From the NCBI GenBank assembly GCA_946405475.1, contig CAMJHI010000040.1, positions 1 through 12,631 of the forward strand: 12,631 nucleotides of DNA, given 5' to 3'. The translations under genes and the position numbers were made by a program. Source of the DNA: an uncultured Clostridia bacterium. Lineage in GTDB: Bacteria; Bacillota; Clostridia; Oscillospirales; Acutalibacteraceae. Shown in pieces: positions 1 through 7,242 of the stretch. Below the pieces are notes generated by a model. That model was not told where the DNA came from. It saw only the letters and a list, made by a program, of their open reading frames with translations, and did not search any database. Numbering within the stretch: the stretch's first letter is position 1; every line of letters starts with the position of its first letter.

Positions 1-1407
1 TCTTCGCTTTACGGCGATTATTCCTCCGGCAGCTTTGGGCAGGCGGCGCTGGAGTTTGTTGATTTTCTGGTCGACTGCGGCTTTTCCTATTGGCAGGTGC
101 TGCCGTTTTGCGTGACGGAAGAGTGCAACTCTCCCTACAAATCCTACGGCGCGTTCAGCGGCAACCCGTTTTTTGTCGATCTGCCCACGCTTTACCGTGA
201 GGGATTGCTGACGCGGGAGGAACTGGAATCCGCGCGGCAGAAAACGCCGTATTACTGTGAATTCGACGTGCTTCAGACCTCGCGCATGAAGCTGCTGCAA
301 AAGGCGCAGGCGCGCTTCACCGATTGGGACGCGCTTGATGCTTTCTTTGTGAAAAACCCGCATATCGCCGCGTTCTGCCGCTTTATGGCGCTGAAAAAGG
401 CCAACAACGGCGCGGCGCTGAGCGAGCGGACGGTCGACGTGCCCGACGAAGAGGAAGAGCGCCTGTGGCGTTTCGTGCAGTATGAGTTTTTCAAGCAGTG
501 GCAGGTCATCAAGGAATACGCCAACGACAAAGGCGTGAAGATCATCGGCGACATCCCGATCTACGTGTCGCTCGATTCCTCCGACGTGGAAGAAAACAAA
601 AGCGACTTCCAGGTGGGGGAGGATTACGCACCCTCGTCGGTGGCGGGCGTGCCGCCCGATTATTTCAGCGAAGACGGTCAGCTCTGGGGCAACCCGCTGT
701 ATGACTGGGAGCACATGGAGCAAAACGGCTTTTCGTGGTGGCGCGACCGGCTGGCATTTGAAAACATGCTGTTCGACGGCGTGCGCATCGACCATTTCCG
801 CGGCATCGAATCCTATTACTCGATCCCCGCTACGGAAACGACCGCTAAAAACGGCAAATGGATCAAAGGACCCGGCATGAAGCTGGTGAAGGTCATTCGG
901 GAGCTGTGCCGCGATAAATTGGTCATTGCCGAGGATCTGGGCGATATCACCCCGGCCGTTTATGAATTGCTGAAAGAAAGCGGCCTGCCCGGCATGCGCG
1001 TGCTGCAGTTCGCCTTTTTGGGCGATGATGATTCGCCCCACCGCCCGCATAATTACGTCAACAACTGCGTTGCCTACACCGGCACGCACGACAACAACAC
1101 GCTGTTGGGCTACGTCTGGGAGCTGGACGACGCGACCCGCAAAGAGCTGCTGGAATATTTCGGCTACACCGGCGAAAATTGGGACGCCTGCTATGACTCG
1201 ATCCTGCGCGCCATGTTCGCTTCTTCGGCGGGGCTGTTGATCCTGCCCATTCAGGATCTGCTGCTTTACGGCTCCGACACGCGCTTCAATAAGCCCGGCA
1301 CCACCGAGGATAACTGGAATTACCGCATCACCAAAGAGCAGCTTCTTTCCATCGACAAGAAAAAATTCCGCCGCTGGAATCAGCTCTATGCCAGACTGCC
1401 GCGATAA
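1..1407 (+). CDS. malQ: 4-alpha-glucanotransferase (amylomaltase), 5' end outside window
   Basis: Cytoplasmic GH77 enzyme that moves alpha-1,4-glucan segments between maltodextrins and releases glucose, keeping short dextrins usable by phosphorylase. The frame is open from base 1; 468 residues are visible and the first visible residues (SSLYGDYSSGSFG) align with the family's N-terminal P/SLYGIGDFG segment, so only roughly 20-30 residues should be missing from a protein of about 500. The ATG at 97 is internal. Visible-residue landmarks are the GVPPDYFSEDGQLWGNPLYDW loop (about 216-236), the nucleophile Asp in FDGVRIDHFRG (264), the acid/base Glu in IAEDLG (311) and the transition-state Asp in YTGTHDNNT (364). 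All are intact. The gene ends with TAA, 69 bp from the convergent phosphorylase gene. Promoter and start lie outside the window. Family assignment is very secure. Confidence 0.96.
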   Translation, partial: SSLYGDYSSGSFGQAALEFVDFLVDCGFSYWQVLPFCVTEECNSPYKSYGAFSGNPFFVDLPTLYREGLLTREELESARQKTPYYCEFDVLQTSRMKLLQKAQARFTDWDALDAFFVKNPHIAAFCRFMALKKANNGAALSERTVDVPDEEEERLWRFVQYEFFKQWQVIKEYANDKGVKIIGDIPIYVSLDSSDVEENKSDFQVGEDYAPSSVAGVPPDYFSEDGQLWGNPLYDWEHMEQNGFSWWRDRLAFENMLFDGVRIDHFRGIESYYSIPATETTAKNGKWIKGPGMKLVKVIRELCRDKLVIAEDLGDITPAVYELLKESGLPGMRVLQFAFLGDDDSPHRPHNYVNNCVAYTGTHDNNTLLGYVWELDDATRKELLEYFGYTGENWDACYDSILRAMFASSAGLLILPIQDLLLYGSDTRFNKPGTTEDNWNYRITKEQLLSIDKKKFRRWNQLYARLPR

Positions 1408-1413
1408 GCGAAT

Positions 1414-1470
1414 AAAAAAATCAAGCCTGTGAACGGTTCCTTTCGGACTGTTCACAGGCTCTTATTATAT
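1414..1470. terminator. Bidirectional Rho-independent terminator between malQ and glgP
   Basis: A perfect 11-bp stem, AGCCTGTGAAC (1424-1434) paired with GTTCACAGGCT (1450-1460), encloses a 15-base loop that can partly pair further. On the minus strand the stem is followed by TTGATTTTTTTATT, a good U tract for glgP. On the plus strand it is followed by CTTATTATAT, a weaker tract that would still serve malQ. Its position in the 69-bp gap between two convergent genes fits a shared terminator. Confidence 0.88.
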
Positions 1471-1476
1471 CGTTGC

Positions 1477-3879
1477 TTACTTCACCGGACCGGTGTGCCA
1501 GATGTTTTCGGCATATTCGCGGATGGCGCGGTCGGCGGCGAATTTGCCCGCACCGGCAATGTTCATCAGCGACATGCGGTTCCACGTGGTGCGATCCGCC
1601 CACAGCGTTTCGATCTTCTGCTGCGCCTGACGGTAATCGGCAAAGTCAGCCAGCACCATGTAGGGGTCGTGTTGGATGATGGTCGCGCCGATTTCAGGGA
1701 ACGGCTTGCCGTTGATGCCCCGGTCGATGAAGTCGATCAGGCGGTGCAGATCGGCGTTGTTGTCGTAATAGGTTTTGGGGTTGTAATGCGCGCGCAGGGC
1801 GTTCACTTCCGGCGTTCTCATGCCGAAGATGACGATGTTGTCTTCACCGACCGCTTCGCAGATCTCGATGTTCGCGCCGTCCATCGTGCCCAGCGTGACC
1901 GCGCCGTTGAGCATCAGCTTCATGTTGCCCGTGCCGCTGGCTTCCGTACCGGCCAGCGAGATCTGCTCGCTCACGTCGGCGGCGGGCATGAGCGTTTCGG
2001 CCACGCTCACGTTATAATCCTCGACGAACACGACCTTGAGGCGGCCCTTCACGTCGGGGTCGTTGTTGATCAGATCACCCAGCGCCACGATGAAGCTGAT
2101 GATCTTTTTCGCCATGAAGTAACCGGAAGCGGCCTTGGCGGCGAAAATATAGGTGTGGGGCGTGAAATCGCCGTTCGGGTTTTCCTTGATGGCCAGATAG
2201 CGCGAGAGCACATGGAAGGCGTTGAGGTGCTGCCGCTTGTATTCATGCAGGCGCTTGACCTGAACGTCAAAAATGGAATCCGGGTCAAGCTTGACGCCCT
2301 GCTTGCGTTCGATGATTTTGGCAAAGCGTTCCTTGTTGCCGCGCTTGATCGCTTCCAGCTGTTCCAGCACCGCTTTGTCGTCGGCATATTCACGCAGACG
2401 AAGCAGCTCGTCGGCGTTGCCGGTGAAGCCCTTGCCGATGAGCTTGGTCAGGCAGGCCGCCAGCGCGGGATTCGACTGATTGAGCCAGCGGCGGTGCGCG
2501 ATGCCGTTGGTGACGTTGGTGAATTTTTCGGGGGTCAGGCGATAGAAATCGTGGAACACGTTGTCCTTGAGGATCTGGCTGTGCAGGGCGGATACGCCGT
2601 TGACGCTGTGGCAGGCGGCGACGCACAGGTTAGCCATGCGCACCGTGCCGCCGGAAATCACGGCCGTGCGCTCCACGTAATCGGCGTCGTGCGTCGCGCC
2701 CCAGACGTAGGCGCGGTAGCGGTTGTCGATCTCTTTAATAATTTGATAAATACGGGGCAGCAGGCGCTTGACGAGGTCTTCGCTCCAGCATTCCAGCGCT
2801 TCTTTCATCACGGTGTGGTTGGTGTAGGCCACCGTGTTGGTCACGATGCGCCACGCGTCGTCCCACCCGTAGCCGCATTCGTCGAGGAAAATGCGCATCA
2901 GTTCGGGGATGCACAGCGTCGGGTGCGTGTCGTTGATGTGGATGGCGACCTTTTCGGCAAAGTTGTCGATGGAGCCGAAGTGGCGCAGATGCCGCTGAAC
3001 GATGTCCTGCGTGGAGGCCGAAACCAGAAAGTATTGCTGCTTCAGGCGCAGGCTCTTGCCCTCGGGGTGATTGTCGGCGGGGTAGAGCACCTTGCTGATG
3101 ACCTCGGCCATGGCGTTTTGCTCCACCGCGCGCAGATAGTTGCCGCTGTTGAACTGCTCCATGTCGATGCCGGGCGCCTTGGCGGACCACAGGCGCAGCA
3201 CGCTGATGCCCTTGCCGTCCTTGCCGGAAACGTACATATCATAGGGGACCGCCAGAATGGGCGTGTAGTCGTGCAGCTCCACGTGGTGATAGTGCGCTTC
3301 CCACTGATCATCCACACGGCCTTCAAAGCGCACCTCCTGCGCGCAGTCCTCACGTTCTTCCAGCCACACTTCACCGCCGGGCAGCCAGAAATCGGGCAGC
3401 TCGGTCTGCCAGCCGTCGACCAGCTTCTGCTTGAAAATGCCGAACTCATACAGAATGGAATAGCCCATGCCGTTGTAGCCCTGCGAAGCAAGCCCGTCTA
3501 AATAGCAGGCCGCCAGCCGCCCCAGACCGCCGTTGCCAAGCCCCGCGTCGGGTTCGCACTCATACAGCTTATCCAGCTTGATGCCGAACGCGTTGAGCGC
3601 CTTTTCCATGGTGGCGGTGAGGTTGAGATTGAACAGGTTGTTTTTTAAGGAGCGCCCCATGAGGAATTCCATGCACAGGTAGTACACGCTTTTGGAATCG
3701 CTCTTCTTCGCTTCTTTGGAAAATTCCGATCGGCCCTTCGCCATGCTGTCACGCACGATCATGGCGACGGCTTTGTAAAACTGCTCGTAGGTGGCTTCTT
3801 CGGGCGTTACGCCGAAAAAGTGCGAGAGCTTGCTGACGATCTGTTCTTTTGCCTGCGAAACAGAAAGCGAATAATTCAT
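1477..3879 (-). CDS. glgP: Glycogen/maltodextrin phosphorylase
   Basis: GT35, PLP-dependent enzyme that phosphorolyses terminal alpha-1,4 bonds of glycogen or maltodextrin to glucose-1-phosphate in the cytoplasm. The 800-residue length is normal for bacterial members. Landmarks are EPDAGLGNGGLGRLAACYLDG (109-129), AIHINDTHPT (312-321), VKRLHEYKRQHLN (541-553) and the cofactor site EASGTGNMKLMLNG, with the PLP lysine at 654. The ATG at 3879 is preceded by GGAGG with a 6-base spacer, which fixes the start. The gene has its own promoter, is separated from the arg operon by that operon's terminator, and converges on malQ. Together the pair suggests storage or imported alpha-glucan use. Sequence alone does not separate GlgP from MalP-type substrate preference, so the symbol is the usual generic choice. 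Confidence 0.96.
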   Translation of the reverse strand: MNYSLSVSQAKEQIVSKLSHFFGVTPEEATYEQFYKAVAMIVRDSMAKGRSEFSKEAKKSDSKSVYYLCMEFLMGRSLKNNLFNLNLTATMEKALNAFGIKLDKLYECEPDAGLGNGGLGRLAACYLDGLASQGYNGMGYSILYEFGIFKQKLVDGWQTELPDFWLPGGEVWLEEREDCAQEVRFEGRVDDQWEAHYHHVELHDYTPILAVPYDMYVSGKDGKGISVLRLWSAKAPGIDMEQFNSGNYLRAVEQNAMAEVISKVLYPADNHPEGKSLRLKQQYFLVSASTQDIVQRHLRHFGSIDNFAEKVAIHINDTHPTLCIPELMRIFLDECGYGWDDAWRIVTNTVAYTNHTVMKEALECWSEDLVKRLLPRIYQIIKEIDNRYRAYVWGATHDADYVERTAVISGGTVRMANLCVAACHSVNGVSALHSQILKDNVFHDFYRLTPEKFTNVTNGIAHRRWLNQSNPALAACLTKLIGKGFTGNADELLRLREYADDKAVLEQLEAIKRGNKERFAKIIERKQGVKLDPDSIFDVQVKRLHEYKRQHLNAFHVLSRYLAIKENPNGDFTPHTYIFAAKAASGYFMAKKIISFIVALGDLINNDPDVKGRLKVVFVEDYNVSVAETLMPAADVSEQISLAGTEASGTGNMKLMLNGAVTLGTMDGANIEICEAVGEDNIVIFGMRTPEVNALRAHYNPKTYYDNNADLHRLIDFIDRGINGKPFPEIGATIIQHDPYMVLADFADYRQAQQKIETLWADRTTWNRMSLMNIAGAGKFAADRAIREYAENIWHTGPVK

Positions 3880-3933
3880 ACAAATCCTCCAAAAAGTTCA
3901 TGAATATATCCGAAAATAACGGTTCTGTTAGTC

Positions 3934-3962
3934 ATTTTACACGAAAAATATGAAAATTTCAA
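3934..3962 (-). promoter_or_regulatory. Predicted glgP promoter (housekeeping sigma type)
   Basis: Reading the minus strand, TTGAAA (3962-3957) and TAAAAT (3939-3934) are separated by exactly 17 bases; each matches the -35 or -10 consensus at five of six positions. Transcription would start near 3927, giving a leader of about 48 bases that ends in the GGAGG ribosome site. The -35 overlaps a perfect 11-bp palindrome, TGAAAATTTCA (3951-3961), which could be a regulator site or chance in AT-rich DNA. Confidence 0.75.
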
Positions 3963-4000
3963 CACCTGACAGAAATTGCTTGAAAAAAGTTTTCCAAATA

Positions 4001-4026
4001 AGAAAAAGCCCTTCCGAAGAAGGGCT
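4001..4026 (-). terminator. Rho-independent terminator of the arg operon, UUCG tetraloop
   Basis: On the minus strand AGCCCTTC-TTCG-GAAGGGCT forms a perfect 8-bp stem (4026-4019 with 4014-4007) capped by the very stable UUCG tetraloop, followed by TTTTTC. It points in the direction of argF and glgP, so it ends the arg transcript and insulates the glgP promoter about 45 bp downstream. It lies about 170 bp after the argF stop because the palindromic element at 4030-4198 sits in between. Confidence 0.9.
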
Positions 4027-4029
4027 GAT

Positions 4030-4052
4030 TTAAGGAAGCGCTGATTAAATCA
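4030..4052 (+). repeat. Left terminal inverted repeat of the palindromic element
   Basis: A 23-base end sequence starting TTAAGGAAGCGCTGA. It pairs with 4176-4198 with three mismatches (positions 9, 11 and 16 of the repeat). Confidence 0.8.
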
Positions 4053-4175
4053 GAGTGTGCGAGGGAGCGAGAGATTTTTTTGTCAGATTGTGCAAAAAAG
4101 CCGCCGCTTTGCTGACGCAAAGCAAGGATTTTTGGTGCAATATAACGGAAAAATATCCGCTCCATCGTGCGCTTG

Positions 4176-4198
4176 TGATTTATTCAGTGTTTCCTTAA
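4176..4198 (-). repeat. Right terminal inverted repeat of the palindromic element
   Basis: Read on the minus strand it starts TTAAGGAAACACTGA and mirrors 4030-4052 at 20 of 23 positions. It ends one base from the argF TGA. Confidence 0.8.
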
Positions 4199-4199
4199 T

Positions 4200-5192
4200 T
4201 CAACAATCCGCCAGCGTGGCCGCCATGACGGCCTTGATGGTGTGCATGCGGTTTTCCGCCTCCTGAAACACGACGGAGGCTTCGCTTTCAAACACTTCGT
4301 GGGTCACTTCCATGTTGTCGCGGCCGAATCGCTCGCACATTTCGCGGCCGACTTCCGTTTCCTTATCATGGTAGGCGGGCAGGCAGTGCATGAAAACGGC
4401 GTTCGGCGCGGCGAGATGCATCAGCTTGCTGTTGACTTCGTAGGGCGCAAGGTCGTTCACGCGCTGTTCCCACACCTCGATCGGTTCGCCCATCGACACC
4501 CACACGTCGGTGTACAGCACGTTGGCGCCCTTGACCGCTTCCTCCGGGTCCTCGCACAGCGTGACGCTGCCGCCGCTTTCTTTGGCCAGCTCTTCACACA
4601 CCGTGACCAGAGCCGGGTCGGGAAAATAGCTTTTCGGCGCGCAAACTGTAAAATGAAGCCCGAGCTTGGCACAGCCGACCATGAGCGAATTGGCCATATT
4701 GAAGCGGGAATCGCCCAGATAAACGAATTTGACGCCCTTGAGCCTGCCGAACACCTCCCGCACGGTGAGCATGTCGGCGAGGATCTGCGTGGGGTGGAAT
4801 TCATCGGTCAGCCCGTTCCACACCGGCACGCTGGCGTAGGCGGCCAGCTCTTCCACGCGCTTCTGACCGAAGCCGCGGTATTCGATGCCGTCGAACATCC
4901 CGGACAGCACGCGCGCGGTGTCGGCGATGCTTTCTTTTTTGCCGATCTGCGAGCCGAGCGGATCCAGATAGGTGCAGCCCATGCCCAGATCGTGCGACGC
5001 CACTTCAAACGAGGAGCGGGTGCGCGTGCTGGTTTTTTCAAAAATCAGCGCCACGTTCTTGCCCTCGCACAGGCGATGCGGGATCCCGGCCTTCTTTTGG
5101 GCCTTGAGCTCTGCGGCGAGGTCGATGAGATACAGGATCTCTTCGCTCGAAAAATCGAGCAGCTTCAAAAAGTCTCTTCCTTTTAAGTTCAT
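4200..5192 (-). CDS. argF: Ornithine carbamoyltransferase
   Basis: Cytoplasmic enzyme that joins carbamoyl phosphate to ornithine to make citrulline. The chosen product is 330 residues, a normal length. The carbamoyl-phosphate motif STRTR is at 55-59, HPTQ at 133-136, the ornithine-loop-type segment DVWVSMGE at 229-236 and the catalytic HCLP at 269-272, so all key residues are present. The frame is open further upstream, but the ATG at 5192 is preferred. It begins the family-typical MNLKGRDFLKLLDFS, has GGGGAGGG a few bases upstream, and overlaps the argD stop as ATGA, implying translational coupling. It is the last gene of the operon. A catabolic (arcB) role is less likely given its arg biosynthetic neighbours. 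Its stop codon abuts the palindromic element. Confidence 0.96.
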   Translation of the reverse strand: MNLKGRDFLKLLDFSSEEILYLIDLAAELKAQKKAGIPHRLCEGKNVALIFEKTSTRTRSSFEVASHDLGMGCTYLDPLGSQIGKKESIADTARVLSGMFDGIEYRGFGQKRVEELAAYASVPVWNGLTDEFHPTQILADMLTVREVFGRLKGVKFVYLGDSRFNMANSLMVGCAKLGLHFTVCAPKSYFPDPALVTVCEELAKESGGSVTLCEDPEEAVKGANVLYTDVWVSMGEPIEVWEQRVNDLAPYEVNSKLMHLAAPNAVFMHCLPAYHDKETEVGREMCERFGRDNMEVTHEVFESEASVVFQEAENRMHTIKAVMAATLADC

Positions 5193-6361
5193 GCGGTTCC
5201 CTCCCCGGCGGCTTGCTTTATCACGGCAAGCGCCTTGATCAGATATTCGTCGGGTATGTTCAGCGCGGGCAGCAGCCGCACCTTGTCTTTCGCTTTGATG
5301 ACCAAAACGCCGTTTGCGAGGCATTCTTTGATCACTTCGCCCGCATCTTTGGTCGTTTTGACGCCGATCATCAGCCCCAGACCGTCGATTGCCTCAATGC
5401 CGGGCTGACCGCTGAGCGTGTCGAAAACCAGCGCGGATTTGCGTCTGACCTCGCTGAGCAGCTCGTCGTCGAGCCGTTCCAGAACCGAAACGGCGGCGGC
5501 GGCGCAGACCGGGTTGCCGCCGAAGGTGGAGCCGTGGCTGCCGGGGGTGAAAACAGTTTCGACCTTTTTGCCCAGCAGCGTCGCGCCCAGCGGCAGACCG
5601 CCGGAAAGCCCTTTGGCGGTGGAGACCACGTCCGGTTCAATGCCGTAATTCATGTAAGCGTACAGCGCGCCCGTGCGGCCGTTGCCGCACTGAACCTCGT
5701 CGCACATGAGCACAACGTCATATGCTTCGCACAGCTTTGCCATGCCGGTCACGTAGCTTTTATCCAGCGGCATCACGCCGCCCTCGCCCTGCACGATCTC
5801 CATGAGGAATCCCGCGACCTTCTGCGTTTTGAAAACCTCTTCCGCCGCGGCCAGATCGTTGGCAGGCACGGACACGAAGCCGGGGGTCAGGGGCGTAAAA
5901 TCCTTGTGGAACACGTCCTGCCCGGTGGCGGCCAGCGTGGTGAGCGTGCGGCCGTGGAAGCTGTTGGTGAGCGTGACGATGACGTTATATTCTTCGCCTT
6001 TTTTGTCGGCGGCATATTTTCTGGCCGCCTTGATGGCGCATTCGTTTGCTTCCGCGCCGGAATTGGAAAAGAACACCTTTTTCATTCCCGTGCGCTCACA
6101 GAGCATCTGCGCAAGCCGGGCGCACGGCTCGGTGTAATAGAGGTTGGAGGTGTGCTGCAGGGTCGCCGCCTGTTCGGCAACAGCCTTGGCCCACACGTCG
6201 TCGGCGTAGCCGAAGGTGTTCACGGCGATGCCGGCGGCCATGTCGATGTATTCTTTGCCGGTTTCGTCCCAGACTAGAGAGCCCTTGCCCTTGACCAGCG
6301 CCACGTCAAAGCGGGCGTAGGTGTGAGCGATACAGGCGTTATCGGTTTGTTTGATGTTCAT
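5189..6361 (-). CDS. argD: Acetylornithine aminotransferase
   Basis: PLP-dependent class III aminotransferase that converts N-acetylglutamate semialdehyde and glutamate to N2-acetylornithine and 2-oxoglutarate; members often also serve lysine synthesis. With the ATG at 6361 it is 390 residues, normal for ArgD. FSNSGAEANE (about 98-107) is the phosphate-binding turn, the Asp in MCDEVQCGNGRTG (221) contacts the pyridine nitrogen, and the Schiff-base Lys is in STAKGLSGGLPLGA (250). A GTG at 6370 overlapping the argB stop would add three residues, but the only ribosome site (GAAAGG, 6376-6371) abuts that GTG and sits 9 bases before the ATG, so the ATG is favoured. The gene starts 5 bp after argB and overlaps argF by 4 bases. 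Confidence 0.95.
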   Translation of the reverse strand: MNIKQTDNACIAHTYARFDVALVKGKGSLVWDETGKEYIDMAAGIAVNTFGYADDVWAKAVAEQAATLQHTSNLYYTEPCARLAQMLCERTGMKKVFFSNSGAEANECAIKAARKYAADKKGEEYNVIVTLTNSFHGRTLTTLAATGQDVFHKDFTPLTPGFVSVPANDLAAAEEVFKTQKVAGFLMEIVQGEGGVMPLDKSYVTGMAKLCEAYDVVLMCDEVQCGNGRTGALYAYMNYGIEPDVVSTAKGLSGGLPLGATLLGKKVETVFTPGSHGSTFGGNPVCAAAAVSVLERLDDELLSEVRRKSALVFDTLSGQPGIEAIDGLGLMIGVKTTKDAGEVIKECLANGVLVIKAKDKVRLLPALNIPDEYLIKALAVIKQAAGEGTA

Positions 6362-6366
6362 GCGGA

Positions 6367-7224
6367 TCACCCTTTCGTAAACATGGTGCCGATGCCTTCA
6401 TTGGTCAGCATTTCGATGAGAATGGCGTGGGGAACGCGCCCGTCGATGATGAACACGCGGTTCACGCCCCATTCGATGGCGTCGGTGCAGCATTTGGTTT
6501 TGGGGATCATGCCGCCGGAGATCACGCCGTCCGCGAGCAATTGCGGCATTTCACTGCATTTGATGGTGTGGATCAGGCTGTCCGGATCGTTCACGTCGCG
6601 CATTACGCCGCTGATGTCGGTCAGGCTGATCAGACTTTCCGCGCCGAGGCTCCCGGCGATCTTCGCCGCCGCCGTGTCGGCGTTGATGTTGTAGATGTTG
6701 CCTTTTTTGTCGCACGCGACCGTGGAGATCACGGGAATGTAGCCCTTTTCGATCACGTCAAGGATGGGCTGCACATTCACGTTGGTGATCTCGCCCACAA
6801 AGCCCAGCCGTTCGTCCTTGGTTCTGGCCTCGATCATATGCCCGTCGATGCCCGAAAGCCCCATGGCGGTGCCGCCCTTGGTTTCGATGAGGTTGACGAG
6901 CGATTTGTTGACCTTGCCGGCGAGCACCATCTGCACCACGTCGATGGTTTCTTCATCCGTCACGCGAAGCCCGCCCACGAATTCGCTTTCCTTGCCGATC
7001 TTTTTCAGCAGATCGTTGATTTCCGGCCCGCCGCCGTGCACCAGCACGACCTTCACGCCGATGAGCGAAAGCAGCACGATGTCGCGGATGACGGAATCCT
7101 TCAGCTTTTCGTTGATCATGGCGTTGCCGCCGTATTTGACGACCACGATCTTGCCGGTGTATTCCTGAATGTAGGGGAGCGCGTGCACCAGGATTTTGGC
7201 GCGCTGCGCGTTTGAAATATCCAT
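6367..7224 (-). CDS. argB: Acetylglutamate kinase
   Basis: Amino-acid-kinase fold enzyme that phosphorylates N-acetylglutamate with ATP, the second step of ornithine synthesis. It has 285 residues. VVVKYGGNAM (27-36, catalytic Lys30), LVHGGGPEIN (61-70) and YNINADTAAAKIAGSL (178-193, catalytic Lys188) are all present. The roughly 20-residue segment before the first strand (AQRAKILVHALPYIQEYTGK) matches the N-terminal helix of hexameric, arginine-inhibited kinases and is absent from short E. coli-type enzymes. The C-terminal GRVPHAILIEMLTNEGIGTMF resembles the arginine-sensing end. Feedback inhibition by arginine is thus a good inference. The ATG at 7224 has AGAAGG 8 bases upstream. It lies 18 bp after argJ, and its TGA lies 5 bp before argD. 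Confidence 0.96.
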   Translation of the reverse strand: MDISNAQRAKILVHALPYIQEYTGKIVVVKYGGNAMINEKLKDSVIRDIVLLSLIGVKVVLVHGGGPEINDLLKKIGKESEFVGGLRVTDEETIDVVQMVLAGKVNKSLVNLIETKGGTAMGLSGIDGHMIEARTKDERLGFVGEITNVNVQPILDVIEKGYIPVISTVACDKKGNIYNINADTAAAKIAGSLGAESLISLTDISGVMRDVNDPDSLIHTIKCSEMPQLLADGVISGGMIPKTKCCTDAIEWGVNRVFIIDGRVPHAILIEMLTNEGIGTMFTKG

Positions 7225-7242
7225 AGCGTCTGCCTTCTTTCG

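Larger units (their letters stand above)
4030..4198. mobile_element. MITE-like 169-bp palindromic element with 23-bp terminal inverted repeats
   Basis: The left end (4030-4052) and the reverse complement of the right end (4176-4198) match at 20 of 23 positions; both begin TTAAGGAA. The similarity continues inward, with gaps, to the exact middle. There GCTTTGC (4106-4112), loop TGAC and GCAAAGC (4117-4123) form a perfect tip. The whole element is therefore one long imperfect hairpin. It has no convincing coding capacity and is more AT-rich than the adjacent genes. TTAA occurs at each outer edge and could be a target duplication or simply part of the repeats. It starts one base from the argF stop codon and would be transcribed as the argF 3' untranslated region. 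A non-autonomous transposable element is the best reading; a REP-like or RNA-processing hairpin is the alternative. No partner transposase is in the window. Confidence 0.72.

Noticed and set aside
1429..3501. 690-codon open frame on the plus strand opposite glgP
   Set aside because: It is antisense to a phosphorylase with every catalytic motif intact. Its composition is the reverse-frame image of GC-biased codons (rich in His, Val, Arg, Gly, Asp), and it resembles no protein that I recognise.
4030..4198. CRISPR repeat, tRNA or riboswitch at the palindromic element
   Set aside because: There are no spaced direct repeats, no cloverleaf, and it lies after a gene rather than before one. Inverted-end symmetry explains the whole length.
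3959..4266. Short open frames (68-69 codons) on both strands across the palindromic element
   Set aside because: They arise from the hairpin sequence, run into argF or its terminator, and resemble no protein.
5193..5324. 44-residue N-terminal extension of ArgF
   Set aside because: It lies wholly inside argD, is very Arg-rich, and the ATG at 5192 has a good ribosome site and matches the family start.
4242..6277. Two long plus-strand open frames (314 and 354 codons) opposite argF and argD
   Set aside because: They have the same antisense-shadow pattern in the same relative frame. They lack plausible domains, while the minus-strand genes are certain.
6362..6370. GTG start for argD overlapping the argB stop
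   Set aside because: The ribosome site abuts it with no spacer but is well spaced for the ATG at 6361.
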